This document shows, piece by piece, positions 42,296 to 54,016 of a DNA stretch of 64,000 nucleotides (positions are counted from its first letter, which is position 1; each line of letters opens with the position of its first letter). Both the position numbers and the translations under genes were made by a program. The notes below the pieces were generated by a model that saw nothing but the letters and a program-made list of their open reading frames with translations, did no database searches and was not told the DNA's origin. This stretch comes from Plectosphaerella cucumerina. Its lineage: Eukaryota > Ascomycota > Sordariomycetes > Glomerellales > Plectosphaerellaceae. The DNA lies in assembly GCA_020746995.1 (NCBI GenBank), contig JAGPXD010000001.1, forward strand, positions 1,240,001 to 1,304,000, in the 5' to 3' direction.

Positions 42296-43570
42296 ATGCG
42301 TACCATGGCCATGCCAGTGTCGATCGATACGGCGAGGTACCGATGGGTGCTTCGTGCCATCCTGCCGGGTCGCAGGGCGCTGTTCACGCTCGTCTTTGCG
42401 CTGAGCTCGTTTGGCCTGCTGGTCCTGTACGCGCTGTCGCAACAATCGTACGCGCAGCTGCACTCCAACATGTCGAGTCGGTAGGTCAACCCCGATCCAA
42501 TCTGCGCCGACGCTTGTCGAGGAAGCACTACTAACTCGCGCCTGTTCAGTTGGCATAAGGAATACACCTCGCCCGTACCTGGCGCCGAAGACTTTGCGCA
42601 CACCGTCGCCGACATGTGGAGGCCCTACATTCACGACGCCGACATCGCGAACTACACGACGAAATTCGGGCGCAACTACACCATTGACGAATCCCGTCGC
42701 GTCTGGGACAGGCCACTGGGGAAAGACGTCCTCATCCTCGATGTCGACACGCGCTTGGATGATCCGGGCCGTGGTTCAATCATGCAGAAGCTAACCCCGC
42801 GACTGGCGGGCAGGTTGAACCACTACATCTACGGTACGTCTCGCAGCGGTCCCCCATCGTTTCAATCCGACCAACGCTAACACATTGGCGCTTCAGCCCT
42901 CATCCACGGCTACGATTACCGACTGATACACGCCCCGAAATACTGGTTCCGCCACCAAACCTGGGTCAAGGTGCCCATGATGCGCGAGTCCCTCAAATCA
43001 TACAAATTCGTCGTCTTCCTCGACTCGGACGCCATCTTCGTCGAGCCCCTGGTCCCCCTAGAGTGGCTCATGGACCTCTGGGGCGTCAAGAACGAAACCA
43101 CCCTCGCCGCCATGGCCATCGACCTCGACGAGCCGAGCAACTACGACAGCAGGGGCAACATCATGTGGAACACGGGTTTCGTCATCACCCAACAAAGTCA
43201 GCGGACCGACGACATGTTCGACTCGTGGGTCAACTGTCCCACCGACGAGGAGTTCCCCGGGTGCAGCCACTGGGAGTACAGCTGGGCCCACGAGCAGGCG
43301 GCTTTCGCTGAATACATCCGCTACGAGTACAACGAGACGGACGAGCTGGTTCCTATACCGTCCAACGATGCCAACGGGTCGCCTTACATCCCGCAGAATG
43401 CGACCTGCGGTGGTGCCTTTGTGAGCCATTACTGGCACTCGAAGAACCAGTCCATCACCGACCTGCACGAGCTCGTGGCTGGGGGGCTGAGTCACGAGCT
43501 TGAGGACGGACGGGGAGGAGACCTCATGTTCAAGACGTTCCTTGACGAGCATCCTTTCGACAGGCGGTGA
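42296..43570 (+). CDS. Type II membrane glycosyltransferase (GT34-like)
   Basis: Three exons: 42296-42480, 42550-42833 and 42897-43570, giving 380 residues. The short cytosolic N terminus is followed by one membrane anchor (ALFTLVFALSSFGLLVLYAL), the layout of Golgi transferases. The lumenal part contains LIHGYDYRLIHAP, then KSYKFVVFLDSDAIFV, where DSD is the metal-binding DXD motif. WNTGFVITQQS and the downstream HEQAAF block match nucleotide-sugar transferases of the galactosyl/mannosyl GMA12/MNN10-like group. Likely role: adding hexoses to N-glycans or wall polymers with Mn2+. Start ATG at 42296 gives MRTMAMPVSID; an alternative Met lies two codons on. Exact donor and acceptor sugars are not readable. 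Confidence 0.8.
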
Positions 43571-44592
43571 TTGACCAGTGTGAGGGCCGGCTTGACGTCT
43601 GGGGATGTAGTGGCGGAGGGAGAGGTGTACCATTTACTGCATCGGCATTGCGGAAGGCGTTGGGCGTGTTGTGTTCTTTATACCCGGAATACCTGCATCT
43701 TGGATAGCTTGACCTTCCCATTCATCGATTCTACAAGTTGTTCTGAAGCGTCCGCCATGTGATTGGGACTTCGGGCTTGGCACTCGTACCGCTCGGAAGG
43801 ATTCGAGGATGAACAATGCCCCTCCTCCCGTATCCACACCGTTCCCGTTCCCGATCCCTGGGTCCGATGAGGCCCGCCCTGTGCTTACGCCCACTCGCGT
43901 GAGATGGACCAGATTGTCCACGACTTCAATCTTCCCTCTGAATCCTTGAGCCTCTCTCGGGTAGTGGCCCGTGTTGCAGCTGCGACCACCGACTCTTCAC
44001 ATTGTCCCTTGCAGCAGGCTATCCTGATGAAGTCGAGGTCTTCCGATGTTTGCAGGGACCACAACCACCGGCACCCCGTCAAGCCTTACCTCGCAGGCTA
44101 CTTTCTAGAGATTTGGCTTAAATAGTGATGAAAATGGACGAGGTCAGAGAACCCAAGTCTGATGTGTATGGGTCAGCTGGACTCGCTTGTTAAACGAACA
44201 AACGAGAACCCTCGTTTGGCGCGGATGCGCCACAACAGGCTGAATGCCTAATCGGCCGAGATCCCGCCAAGGGACGCGCCTCGAGCGACAAGCCCGCGAT
44301 CCTTCGACGGATCGGTTGGACGGCGGGCCGGCACACGCCACTGGGGAACGCTGTGAGTGCTGGGGTCTGAACGGATGTATGATTTCCCGAATCTGCAGAC
44401 CTCCACGAATCGAGGCGGCTGCAGGCCCGGAGGCTCCGATCGTGGTCCTCGGGCCGGGTGACGGCACCGGGGATGGGACTTTTGCAGAATCGGGGAGGCA
44501 TATTAAAGGCGTTGTCTCCATGGGTTCCCCGGATCCGCCCCCAGACCCGTCTCTCGGCACGCCGCTCAACGTCTTGCCAGCATCTCGCAACG
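43571..44592. other. Intergenic upstream of carboxylesterase
   Basis: About 1.0 kb. A TATTAAAG near 44500 could serve as the core promoter of the esterase gene. No gene. Confidence 0.45.
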
Positions 44593-46728
44593 ATGGTCCG
44601 ACTCGCCCCTGTCGCATGGTGCCTCCTCAGCGCACAGCTCGCTGTGGCCAAGCCATCACCCAAGACAGAGTCTGCCCGAGGAAGTTTCACCATCTTGTCC
44701 GACAACGATCTGGAAAGTAAGTGAGGCCTTGACCTTGCTGGAGAACAGAAATCTGACTTTGGCGCGGACGCTCCTCTGCCCGGTTCCGGCGCCATCCTCA
44801 TCAACCAGGCTCAAGACCACGCCTCGGCAGTTAAAGCATGTGGCAAGCTGAGCGAGACTCTCTGGGACGGTCCCTCCGCCTCCACCCTCAAAACATCCCT
44901 TGCGTACCAGGTCTATCAGGGCCACTACGATGACGGCGCCAGGTTTTGGGTAGCCAAGGAGGACGACAGCTGCAAATGCAGGTCCCTCAGCGCCGACGGC
45001 ATCTACCACGAGGAGAAGTGCACCGAGAACCTCCCTGTCCTCTGCAGCCAGAGCGCCCCGGTCTCGAAGCGGTCTTTCGAAGACACCTCGCCGAGCTTCC
45101 GGATCACCCAGGACGTCGGCAAGGCCCAAGTCACCGGCTATCGTGACTTCTACGCCTGGAAGTTTCTCGGCCTCCGCTACGCTCCAACTCCTCAGCGCTA
45201 CGAGCCATCGACAACCCTCCGCGGCACTTCCGGTCCCATCTCAGGCCTCGAATTCGGAGCCGACTGCGTGCAGCGCAATTACCCTGACTCCAGCGAGGAC
45301 TGCCTCTTCATCAACGTATGGACGCCCAGCATTCCTGGCAAGAAGCCGTCCAAGGACGAGCTGAAGCCCGTCATCTTCTACATCTTTGGCGGCAACTTCG
45401 AGACCGGCTCCAGCAAGAACCCGTATCTGGACCTCACCAACGTCGCCTCCAGAGGTGATGTCGTCGCCGTGTCGATCAACCACCGCATCGGCAACTTTGC
45501 GCAGATTACCTTCAACGATGGCGTGCACAACGGCAACCTCGCGCTCAACGACCAGATCAGCGCCCTGAGGTGGGTGGCCGAGAACATTGCCGCGTTCGGC
45601 GGTGATCCGGATCGAGTCACCCTCGCGGGCGAGTCTTCGGGCGCCGTGTCAGTTCGTCTCATCCTCGCCTCGCCCGAGGGAGAGGGTCTGTACGCCGGCG
45701 CCATCTCCCAGTCTGATGCCACCGGAGGTTTCTTGGGCACTTATGGAACCTTGATTTCCCCTGAGCTGTCTTACGCCTACTCCACCAAGCCCGTCTTGGT
45801 CGAGACCGGCTGTGATGGTGTCGCGGATGAAGTCGCCTGTCTCCGCGCTGTGCCAGCGCAGACATTGGCAAACCTCAACGCGACCAGAGCGCCTACTGTG
45901 ACGAACCCCGTCGTCGACGGCAAGTACATGGTCGGTCCTATCCTGCCCCTGGATGGATCCGGTCCCCGCTATGCCAGGGACATCCCCCTCCTGACGGGCG
46001 TCACCCGTGACGAAGTCGGTCTGTTCGAAATTATTCAGGGCATCCCATGGGACTATGTCACCTTCCCCTTCTGGATCGAAGTCCTGCGTATGTACCAGGG
46101 CCTGTTCAAGGTCGACGCCGAGGTCATCATTGCCAATCTCGATGTCATTGGCATCAACGAGAATTCGACTTCACGCGAACTCCTCACCGCCACCATCAGC
46201 GTGCTTTCAAAGTCCATGTACAACTGTCTCGACATGGCCAAGGCCTACTCTGGCGTCAAGAATGACGTCTTTGAAAAGGTCTACTCGTTCAACTTCCACC
46301 GAACATACAGCCCGCCCCCGAATGACACGCCCTTCTGCCGCGCCCCTATCACGCCCGAGTTTCCCTTTGGTGATCCCTCCGGCGACTACTTCCGGTGCCA
46401 TGGCGGTTCGCAGGTCACTCTCTTCGGCAACTACGAGCGCGTCGGTCTGCCTGACCGGGACGGCCATGACCAGGACTTCGCCCGCCTTGTTGTCGATTAC
46501 TTGACCTCCTTTGTCCGCACCGGGGACCCAAACCCGGAGCATGACTTCCTCGTTGCCCGTGGGTATGAGTCGACGATTGCTCAGATCAGCAAGGTCGGCG
46601 AGTGGGATCAGGTCGATCCCTCGGCCCCTGAGTGGAGGATCCTGGAATGGGACACCGGGATGGAGCCGTTTAGCGACGGCGAGCTGTGCACCCTGCTGGG
46701 CCAGCCCCTGAACTATTGGGAGCTTTGA
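44593..46728 (+). CDS. Secreted type-B carboxylesterase/lipase
   Basis: Alpha/beta-hydrolase of the carboxylesterase type B family. The signal peptide is MVRLAPVAWCLLSAQLAVA. A cysteine-containing N-terminal module (residues roughly 35-130, ending CTENLPVLCSQ) precedes the catalytic domain, as in several fungal secreted members. Catalytic marks are the oxyanion region YIFGGNFETGSS, EDCLFINVWTP, and the nucleophile elbow GESSGA. The acidic residue and His (near CHGGSQVTLFG) are less certain. At the 5' end a GTAAGT donor at 44717 is clear, but the obvious nearby acceptor (44748) would make a 32 bp, frame-breaking intron. The acceptor at 44830 keeps the frame (673 residues) but removes a stretch that looks coding. 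The first junction is therefore unresolved. It acts outside the cell on esters of unknown identity. Confidence 0.82.
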
Positions 46729-47051
46729 TCAAGCACTTGCTCTCTGCTTCAAAAGCGTACATTTGTCTGCAATTCGTACTACCAAGTAATCTAGTAATAG
46801 TAGTTGTTCTCTGATGGCTTCGTAAAATGCGCAGAGATGGCGTGATTGATTATTCCCGTATGAGGAAAAGTGGCTGTGGTGTCATGCAGTCGCCACGCGG
46901 GATGACTCGGGTGGCTGGGTCGTCTTCCAAGGCGAGGAGTCATCACGACCAGATGTAAAGTACCGTTGGCCAGGCTTGGAATCGCATTGTTAGCCGAGAA
47001 GAATCTCACATCTCACTTCTCGACACCGTCGGCTGTGCGCCAATTGTCAAC
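46729..47051. other. Intergenic between esterase and NAT genes
   Basis: About 320 bp; no features beyond likely 3' flank and promoter. Confidence 0.5.
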
Positions 47052-48044
47052 ATGACGAGCGCCTTGAGCCAGGAGCAGCTGCAGCGGTTCCTCGACCACG
47101 TCGAGTTCCCCGCCTTCTACCGAGACCAGCCACTATCAGTCGAGCTCTTGACGGCTCTTCATGTCCATGTCATCTCGAAGCTACCTTATGAAAACCTCTC
47201 TCTGCATTATGATCCCGCCCACGACGTCAATCTCGACCCGCAGCACCTGTTCAAGAAGGTTGTGGTCGACAACCGCGGACGGGGAGGTTTCTGCATGGAG
47301 GGGGCCATCCTCTACAACCATGTCTTGCGGGCAATGGGGTTCGATGCCTATACGGCTGGAGCAAGAACAAGGCTGAGAAGTGAGGGAGTGCCTCAGGGGA
47401 ATTATCCAGGCTGGTAAGCCTGACTCGGCTAGAAGGTCGTCTGCTCATGCTAACGGCGGTCCAGGGGGCACATCGTCAACATCATCACCTTCCCGGATGG
47501 CGCAAAGTATCACTCCGATGTAGCCTTTGGCGGCGACGGTCCAACTCGCCCCATGCCTCTGACCGAAGGCCTCGTCCACCAGAACCTCGGCACACAGCAG
47601 GTCCGTCTCGCCCGCGACTGGCTGCCCAGCCAAGTCCATCGCACCGAAGCCAGCAAGCAGTGGATCTATCAGTATCGCAACAGCGAGGCCGCCGAATGGA
47701 ACAGCTTCTACGCCTTTTCCGAGGTTGAATTCATGCAGCCCGACTGGGGGGTGGTCAATTACTGGATGTGCAATCACCGGGACAGCAACCAAGTCAGGAG
47801 GATGTTGATTGTTAAGTTCCTTCGGCGGAGGAAAGAGGGTGGAAAGGGGCATGAGCAGGAGATCTATGGGAAGAGAATGCTGGTGAATGAAGTTGTCAAG
47901 GAGAATTTGGGTGGGCGGACGGCCACAATCAAGGCGTGTAGGAGTGAGGAGGAGCGAGTAAGGGAGATCAGAGAGCATTTCGGCATCACTTTGACTGAGG
48001 AGGAGAGGCTGGCTATTCGTGGTAGGCCGTTGAGCCTTCGATGA
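47052..48044 (+). CDS. Arylamine N-acetyltransferase
   Basis: Two exons, 47052-47413 and 47465-48044 (51 bp intron), giving 313 residues. The catalytic triad is visible: Cys in RGRGGFCMEG, His in GHIVNI directly after the splice junction, and Asp in SDVAFGG. Opening SKLPYENLSLHYD is also a family block. These cytosolic enzymes move acyl groups from CoA to arylamines or hydrazines; fungal homologues acetylate or malonylate anilines and help detoxify plant benzoxazinone products in some species. The chain is somewhat longer than bacterial NATs because of a charged C-terminal region. The acyl donor preference cannot be read. It is convergent with the Gfo/Idh/MocA gene. Confidence 0.9.
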
Positions 48045-48140
48045 AGAAGAAGATCATGTCTCATTACCAGATTAGAAACATACGTACTGTCCAAAATCCC
48101 CAAGAAAGAAGCAACCTGTATCCAGCAATCAAAAACGCCC

Positions 48141-48215
48141 TCAAGCATGACCGTTTGTCCGTCCATTCGTGTACCCATTCGGGTGTCCGTTGGCATGGCC
48201 GTTCGTGTGACCATT
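48141..48215 (-). repeat. Asn-Gly-X tandem repeat tail
   Basis: C-terminal end of the oxidoreductase gene encodes NGHTNGHANGHPNGYTNGR followed by TNGHA, a degenerate 12 bp repeat likely to vary in copy number. Confidence 0.8.
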
Positions 48216-49730
48216 GGTCCCCTTCCTTGCCTGCTCGACACGAGACCACCAGGCCTTCCAGTCGATCACCTTGCCCTCAGTCCTCGCCTCCTCAGCGGCG
48301 AAGACGACGGCATGGCTCCGCACGGCCTCCTCAAGCGAGCACCCCATGAACTCGTTCTGGGCCTTCTCGACATCCCAACCCTCGTTCTTGACCTTGTCCA
48401 CGGCAGCAATGAACTGCCTCGAAAGACCAAGGTCACCGCCGCCGTGATGAGAATCCTCGACACTGGGAACATGAGTTGTAGTCTCGCCAGTATTGAAATC
48501 CTCGACAGTGATGGTTGTCGAGTCGGCGTGAATCTGGCCCTCGGTACCGTAGATGTACGAATACCGGTCGCAGATTTTCTTCGTCGACGCGGCCATGTGA
48601 AGGGTGGCTTGCTTGCTGAACTTGGTCTTGCCAGGCTCAGTGACGCTGGGCTCATCGTCCCACGTGAAGGTGACAAACTGGTCGTCGCAGACGTCATTGT
48701 CAGACTCGAAGACGCAGCGACCGAACCACGGGCGGGCGGCGACCTGCGCATCCGGCGTATGCTCGCTGTAGTCCTCACGTAGCTTGGCCGTCATCATCTG
48801 CACGGCCAACTCCATGGGGGCATCCTCGATCTCTGGGGCCACGATCTTGGTGGGCCAGCCCCTGTTGTTGGCGCCGAGGCCGGCGAGCTTGGAGCCCAGG
48901 TAGATGTTCTTGGCGCTGTACTTGCAGCCCGAGTCTCCGAGCGGGCAACTCATGCAGTTTGTAGCATTGCCTGCAGCTGCGGGCTTGCGAGACTTGCGGT
49001 AGCCGTGGAGGGAGCCTGTTGAGGTGACTTTGGACGGGAGATGGAACTCGCCGGTGCCGGACTTGAAAGGAGCCGAGAGCAGCCAGAGCAGGAGGTCGAC
49101 GTCGTGACAGCTCTTGGTGAGAAGACTGGGCGCTGTGGTGGATTCGCGCCGCCAGTTGCCGCGGACGTATGAGTGGGCAAAGTGCCACCAGCCGACAGGC
49201 TCTGTGTGCTCGACCGAGACAATATCCCCGATGACGCGGTCCGACAGCAGTAGCTTGCGGAGGAGGATGTTGTGCGGGCTGTAGCGGAGGACATGGCCGA
49301 TCGAGAAGAGGCTGCCTGACTTGTTGAGCGCATCGTACATGTCGAGACAGTCGTCTAGGGTGGTCGCGAGCGGCTTCTCGCACATGATGTGCAGGCCGAG
49401 CGGCGCCAGGCCGACAATGACCTCGCGGTGCATCTCGTCGAGGACGCAAATGAAGGCGGCGTCAACTCCTGGTGGAACCGAAGCCTCTCCGGCAGCGACA
49501 CGGGCGCGACGTTTGGTCTCGTACTCGAGAAACTCCTTCCAGTGGGAGAAGTCCTGACCTTCTGACGGCTCGTTGCTGCCCCAGATGAAGGAGGTGCCAA
49601 ACTCGGCGCGCTTGAAAGGGACAGGCTCAGCGACGGCAGCGACAATCCCATCGGTAAAGGAAGTGATGGCCTTGCCGTATGCGTGGCCACGAGAGCCGCC
49701 GCCGATGATGATGACCCTGGGTGGTGACAT
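48141..49730 (-). CDS. Gfo/Idh/MocA-family NAD(P)-dependent oxidoreductase
   Basis: Single exon, 529 residues. The N-terminal Rossmann fold begins RVIIIGGGSRGHAYGKA and contains the family Lys in CEKPLATTLDD. The second, alpha/beta domain includes TKSCHDVDLLLWLL. An unusual middle segment carries clustered cysteines (NCMSCPLGDSGCKY) that could bind metal. The protein is longer than the typical 350-400 residues, and the last 24 residues are a repeat of Asn-Gly-X units. Family enzymes oxidise or reduce sugars, inositols or related compounds in the cytosol; the Cys-containing subgroup is known from many uncharacterised fungal and bacterial proteins. Substrate unknown. It is divergent from the oligoribonuclease gene. 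Confidence 0.85.
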   Translation of the reverse strand: MSPPRVIIIGGGSRGHAYGKAITSFTDGIVAAVAEPVPFKRAEFGTSFIWGSNEPSEGQDFSHWKEFLEYETKRRARVAAGEASVPPGVDAAFICVLDEMHREVIVGLAPLGLHIMCEKPLATTLDDCLDMYDALNKSGSLFSIGHVLRYSPHNILLRKLLLSDRVIGDIVSVEHTEPVGWWHFAHSYVRGNWRRESTTAPSLLTKSCHDVDLLLWLLSAPFKSGTGEFHLPSKVTSTGSLHGYRKSRKPAAAGNATNCMSCPLGDSGCKYSAKNIYLGSKLAGLGANNRGWPTKIVAPEIEDAPMELAVQMMTAKLREDYSEHTPDAQVAARPWFGRCVFESDNDVCDDQFVTFTWDDEPSVTEPGKTKFSKQATLHMAASTKKICDRYSYIYGTEGQIHADSTTITVEDFNTGETTTHVPSVEDSHHGGGDLGLSRQFIAAVDKVKNEGWDVEKAQNEFMGCSLEEAVRSHAVVFAAEEARTEGKVIDWKAWWSRVEQARKGTNGHTNGHANGHPNGYTNGRTNGHA

Positions 49731-50296
49731 GGCGGTGTGGTGGTGGTCCTGGGCGACTGCGCAGGGCGTCTGCAGGAGGTCGACTCAGAAGACTCTAGCA
49801 ACAAGGTTGAAATAGAGAAAAGAGCGAGGGGTCTCGAGAGGCAACGTCGTCGTCACAAAGAAGATTCGACTATATATAAATGCCGATAGATCGCGCTAGG
49901 CAGCACCGGCTCTTGAAGAGATCCCGGGAACAAAGGAGGGACGCGCAGGCAGACGGATTTCAGGGGCAGAAGCAATGGTGTTGTTCCGAAGATCGTCAGC
50001 GCCCAGCGGGGATGAAGCTGCGACGGACCCCGCGCTAGCCTCAGCTGGGGCTCCCGGTGTGGAATGAGGGGGCCAGTAGGATAGCGTCGATTACCATCCG
50101 GGATCCACACGAGCTTGCCTGACCGAAGCCCAAGTTCGGATGCTCACCGACGCACCGCCAAATTCTATCTGGAGCTGCTGCTCGATCGCCAGCAGGACCT
50201 CCCTCTAGAGCGAACCACCATTCGGCGACGCATACAACGTAACAGAAGCCACCTGCATCACACGTTACTCACATTATCAAGCACATCCTCCCTGAG
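49731..50296. other. Divergent promoter between oxidoreductase and oligoribonuclease
   Basis: About 570 bp; includes the TATA-like tract at 49871-49880. No gene. Confidence 0.5.
49871..49880 (-). promoter_or_regulatory. TATA-like tract upstream of oxidoreductase gene
   Basis: TATATATAAA (plus strand) about 140 bp upstream of the minus-strand ATG at 49730; the reverse complement also contains TATATATA. Confidence 0.45.
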
Positions 50297-51024
50297 ATGG
50301 ACTTTTTCAAAGCCAAGGCGACGCCCGCAGCGGCCCCGGCCACTGACAATGCGCCCCTCGTCTGGATCGACTGCGAGGTGAGCTGTCCCCGGACCAGCCG
50401 GGGGTCGTGGCTGACATCCCCCGCCAGATGACTGGCCTCGACCCCGACCAGGAGGAGATTCTCGAGATTCACTGCATCATCACCACCGGCGACCTGCAGG
50501 TCCTCGACCCCGAGGGTTGGGGTGTCGTTGTCCACCACCCGGCCTCGCGCCTTGACAAGATGGGCGAGTGGTGCACGCGAACCCACGCCCAGACGGGCCT
50601 CACAGCGGCCGTGCTCGCTTCGACAACGACCGCCGAAGAAGCTGCCGCCGGTCTTCTCGAGTACGTCAAGCGATATATCCCGGCCGCGCGCAAGGCTTTG
50701 CTGGCCGGCAACAGCGTGCACGCCGACCGGGCGTTCCTCGCCAAGGGGCCATACGCTGCTGTTCTGGAGCATCTGCACTACCGCATTCTGGACGTGAGCT
50801 CCATCAAGGAGGCAGCGAAGCGCTGGTGCCCGCCTGCCGTGGCTGCCGGCGTGCCCGTCAAGACCGGCACGCACCGTGGCCGTGAGGATATCCTCGAGAG
50901 CATCGCCGAGGCGAGATACTACCAAGAGGCCATCTTTGGGCTGACGTGGGGTGATGAGAGCGTCCAGGAGACGCCGGCGAGCGAGAGGGATCCTGACGAT
51001 GCTTGGGCGAACAACCTGCTCTGA
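50297..51024 (+). CDS. REX2: Oligoribonuclease (DEDDh 3'-5' exonuclease)
   Basis: Two exons, 50297-50377 and 50428-51024 (50 bp intron), giving 225 residues. The splice joins LVWIDCE to MTGLDPDQEEILEI, building the first exonuclease motif (D-x-E). Further motifs are GNSVHADRAFL with the second acidic residue, then HYRILDVSSIKEAAKRW, and HRGREDILESIAEARYY with the catalytic His and last Asp. The enzyme degrades RNA oligonucleotides of a few residues to monomers; the yeast homologue Rex2 works in mitochondria. The short Ala/Pro-rich N terminus is not a strong mitochondrial presequence. An alternative first-exon reading is excluded because only this start gives the complete catalytic motif. Confidence 0.93.
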
Positions 51025-51927
51025 AACATGCACCAGCACTGGATTGTCGTCCAGTGGATTTCAGTTTCGCTTCAGGGTCAGAATGCCTTGATCAATCCGA
51101 TTGACAGCCTCGCAGAGGGATTCTAAGCGCAGGTGACTGAAGTTGCTTGCGGGGTCGTTTCGGTGTCGCGAGTCGGTGCACAAAAGCTGGATGGCTAGGA
51201 GCATTTATATGCTCCACGAGAGCCAACCATTCATGGGCATGCTGGATACAGCGATGCTTGCTCGTCGACGAGATCTGCGAATTATTTGCCGTCGGAAATG
51301 GCAGGCTTGAAAAAGAGACGAGGCCAGTCGGCGGACGGCTACGCCGCATCAGTGGAGACATTCATCTTCCGAGTTGTGGCGAGAAATCAGCCGGGGTAGG
51401 ATACGAATCTCTGCAATGAAAGCTGGATTTTTCAAAAGATAACACAAATGAAAAGGAAAATGCCTCGGGGTCGAGGGATTTTATCAACAATGACCACCAC
51501 CAGCGACCCAGGCTTGCCAGGTGCCCAAGAAGTCCCGACGCACCGCAACCCATTTGGCGACAATGCCATCCTGGATGAGATCACGATGCTGATTTCCCCC
51601 GGTGATTGGGCCGAGCTGGAGCTTCAGCGATCCACAGCGCTAACCTCACCTGAGGAAAGACCCGGAGGGGCAGCAGCACTGTGGCGACTGGCAGCTCTCT
51701 CCTCTTTCCCCGCCAACGCTGGTCTGGCCGCTGTGGAATGTGACGGGACGGGAGCGAGCTCTGCCCAGCGGGAGAGCTGAAGTGAGGGGAGGGGCCACTT
51801 GGATTTCATCACTTTGCCATCGCCCCAACAACCTAACCTGCTTCTCGTGTTTCTTCTCCCCCGACATCCTCTCCCCCAAGTCGCATCTCTCCCTCTCGTC
51901 TCGACATCAATTGATTCTATTGTCACC
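51025..51927. other. Intergenic, promoter of phosphoglucomutase gene
   Basis: About 900 bp. The last 90 bp before the ATG are a CT-rich leader as in highly expressed fungal genes. The open frame 51448-51780 is not supported as a gene. Confidence 0.5.
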
Positions 51928-53775
51928 ATGAGCGTCAACACGGTCGAGTTCAAGCCCTTCCAGGACCAGAAGCCGGGCACGTATGTCATCCCACCTTCCT
52001 GGCCTCTGCCATTACCCCGCCATCCGTCGCCCGGAGCTCCCCCGCCATGCCATGATGGCATCACCGCACTCCAGCCAAGCTCGATCACCTGCTGACTTCC
52101 TCGCAACAGTTCTGGTCTTCGCAAGAAGGTCACTGTCTTCCAGCAGCCGCACTACAGCGAGGCTTTTGTCACCAGCATCCTCCTCTCCATCCCCGAGGGC
52201 GTCGAGGGTACGCATCCCCAAAGCCACCCGACCGACAACTCCCTCTAATAACATCGCGCAGGCTCCTTCCTCGTCATCGGCGGTGATGGCCGCTACTGGA
52301 ACCCCGAGGTCGTCCAGACCATCGCCAAGATCAGCGTCGCCTACGGTGTCAAGAAGCTTCTCATCGGCCAGAACGGCATCCTCTCGACGCCCGCTGCCAG
52401 CCACCTGATCCGCAAGCGCAAGGCTACCGGTGGTATCCTGCTGACCGCCAGCCACAACCCCGGCGGCCCCAAGGCCGACTTTGGCATCAAGTACAACCTG
52501 GCCAACGGCGGCCCTGCCCCCGAGTCGGTCACCAACAAGATCTACGAGACCTCCAAGACCCTCGCCTCCTACAAGATCGCCGACATCCCCGATATCGATA
52601 TCCAGACCATCGGCACCAACACTTACGAGTCGCTCGAGGTCGAGATTGTCGACAGCACCGCCGACTACGTCGAAATGCTCAAGGACATCTTCGACTTTGA
52701 CCTGATTCGCAAGTTCTTCTCCACCCACCCCGACTTCAAGGTCCTGTTCGACGGCCTCAGCGGTGTTACCGGCCCCTACGGTACCGCCATCTTCGAGAAG
52801 GAGCTCGGCCTCACCGGCGCCACTCAGAACTGCATCCCCAGCCCCGACTTCAACGGCGGTCACCCCGACCCCAACCTGACCTACGCCCACTCCCTCGTCG
52901 AAGTCGTCGACAAGAACAACATTCCCTTCGGTGCCGCCTCGGACGGCGACGGTGACCGCAACATGATCTACGGTGCCAACGCCTTTGTCTCCCCCGGCGA
53001 CTCCCTCGCCATCATCGCCCACTACGCCCACCTCATCCCCTACTTCAAGAAGAACGGCGTTTTCGGCCTCGCCCGCTCCATGCCCACCTCTGGCGCCGTC
53101 GACCTCGTCGCCAAGAAGCAGGGCCTCGAGAGCTACGAGGTGCCCACCGGCTGGAAGTTCTTCTGCGCCCTCTTCGACGCCGACAAGCTCTCCATCTGCG
53201 GCGAGGAGTCCTTCGGCACCGGCAGCAACCACATCCGCGAGAAGGACGGTCTCTGGGCCGTCATCGCCTGGCTCAACATCATCGCCGGCATCGGCATCGA
53301 GAACCCCGACGTCACCCCCTCCATCAAGAAGATCCAGAAGGACTTCTGGACCGAGTACGGCCGCACCTTCTTCACCCGCTACGACTACGAGGATGTCGAC
53401 TCGGACGGCGCCGCAAAGGTCGTCGGCACCCTCGCCGACCTCGTCAAGGACCCCAACTTTGTCGGCTCCAAGCTCGCCGGCGGCCGCACCGTCACCGAGG
53501 CCGGCAACTTCTCCTACACCGACCTCGACGGCTCCGTCTCCTCCAACCAGGGGCTGTACGCCAAGTTCGACTCGGGCAGCCGCATCGTCGTCCGCCTGTC
53601 AGGCACTGGTTCATCCGGCGCCACCATCCGTCTGTACATTGAGCAGTACAGCAGTGACCCCGCCACCTACGACCAGGACGCCCAGGACTTCCTCAAGACC
53701 GAGATTCAGTTCGCCACCGAGCTGCTCAAGTTCAAGGAGTATGTCGGCCGTGACGAGCCTGATGTCAAGACCTAA
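51928..53775 (+). CDS. PGM2: Phosphoglucomutase
   Basis: Three exons: 51928-51980, 52110-52207 and 52262-53775 (introns 129 and 54 bp), giving 554 residues, the usual length. It interconverts glucose-1-phosphate and glucose-6-phosphate in the cytosol, linking glycolysis to glycogen, trehalose and UDP-glucose supply for the wall. Visible motifs are the phosphoserine loop TASHNPGG, the metal loop DGDGDRN, the sugar-binding loop GEESFGTGSNHIREKDG, and the phosphate-binding RLSGTGSSGATIRLY. Strong codon bias suggests high expression. The 53 bp first exon (MSVNTVEFKPFQDQKPGT) is typical for the gene in ascomycetes. It is a housekeeping gene, convergent with the FAD oxidoreductase. Confidence 0.97.
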
Positions 53776-54016
53776 GCTGGGGGTTTGAGGATGTCCGGTA
53801 TGAAGTAATCATAGGTTGACAATAGCATGCGTTGTTTGGACTTGCGTCCCAAGTGTCTGATTTTATTGTGAGAGACTCCATGCATGTTTGTGTCCTGGTT
53901 CTACCTGTGCTCAACATCCAGGACCAACGGTCCCTGGTCATGCAGTCAGTCCTTCAGACCTCGCGTGGAATTCAATCTATGATCGCTCGCTAACCAAACA
54001 AATGCACCAGCGAGAC

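Noticed and set aside
51448..51780. 110-codon ORF upstream of phosphoglucomutase
   Set aside because: Low-complexity content, no promoter signal and no family resemblance.
52012..53232. 406-codon open frame antisense to phosphoglucomutase
   Set aside because: Same antisense effect of high GC at third positions; it overlaps catalytic exons of a certain gene.
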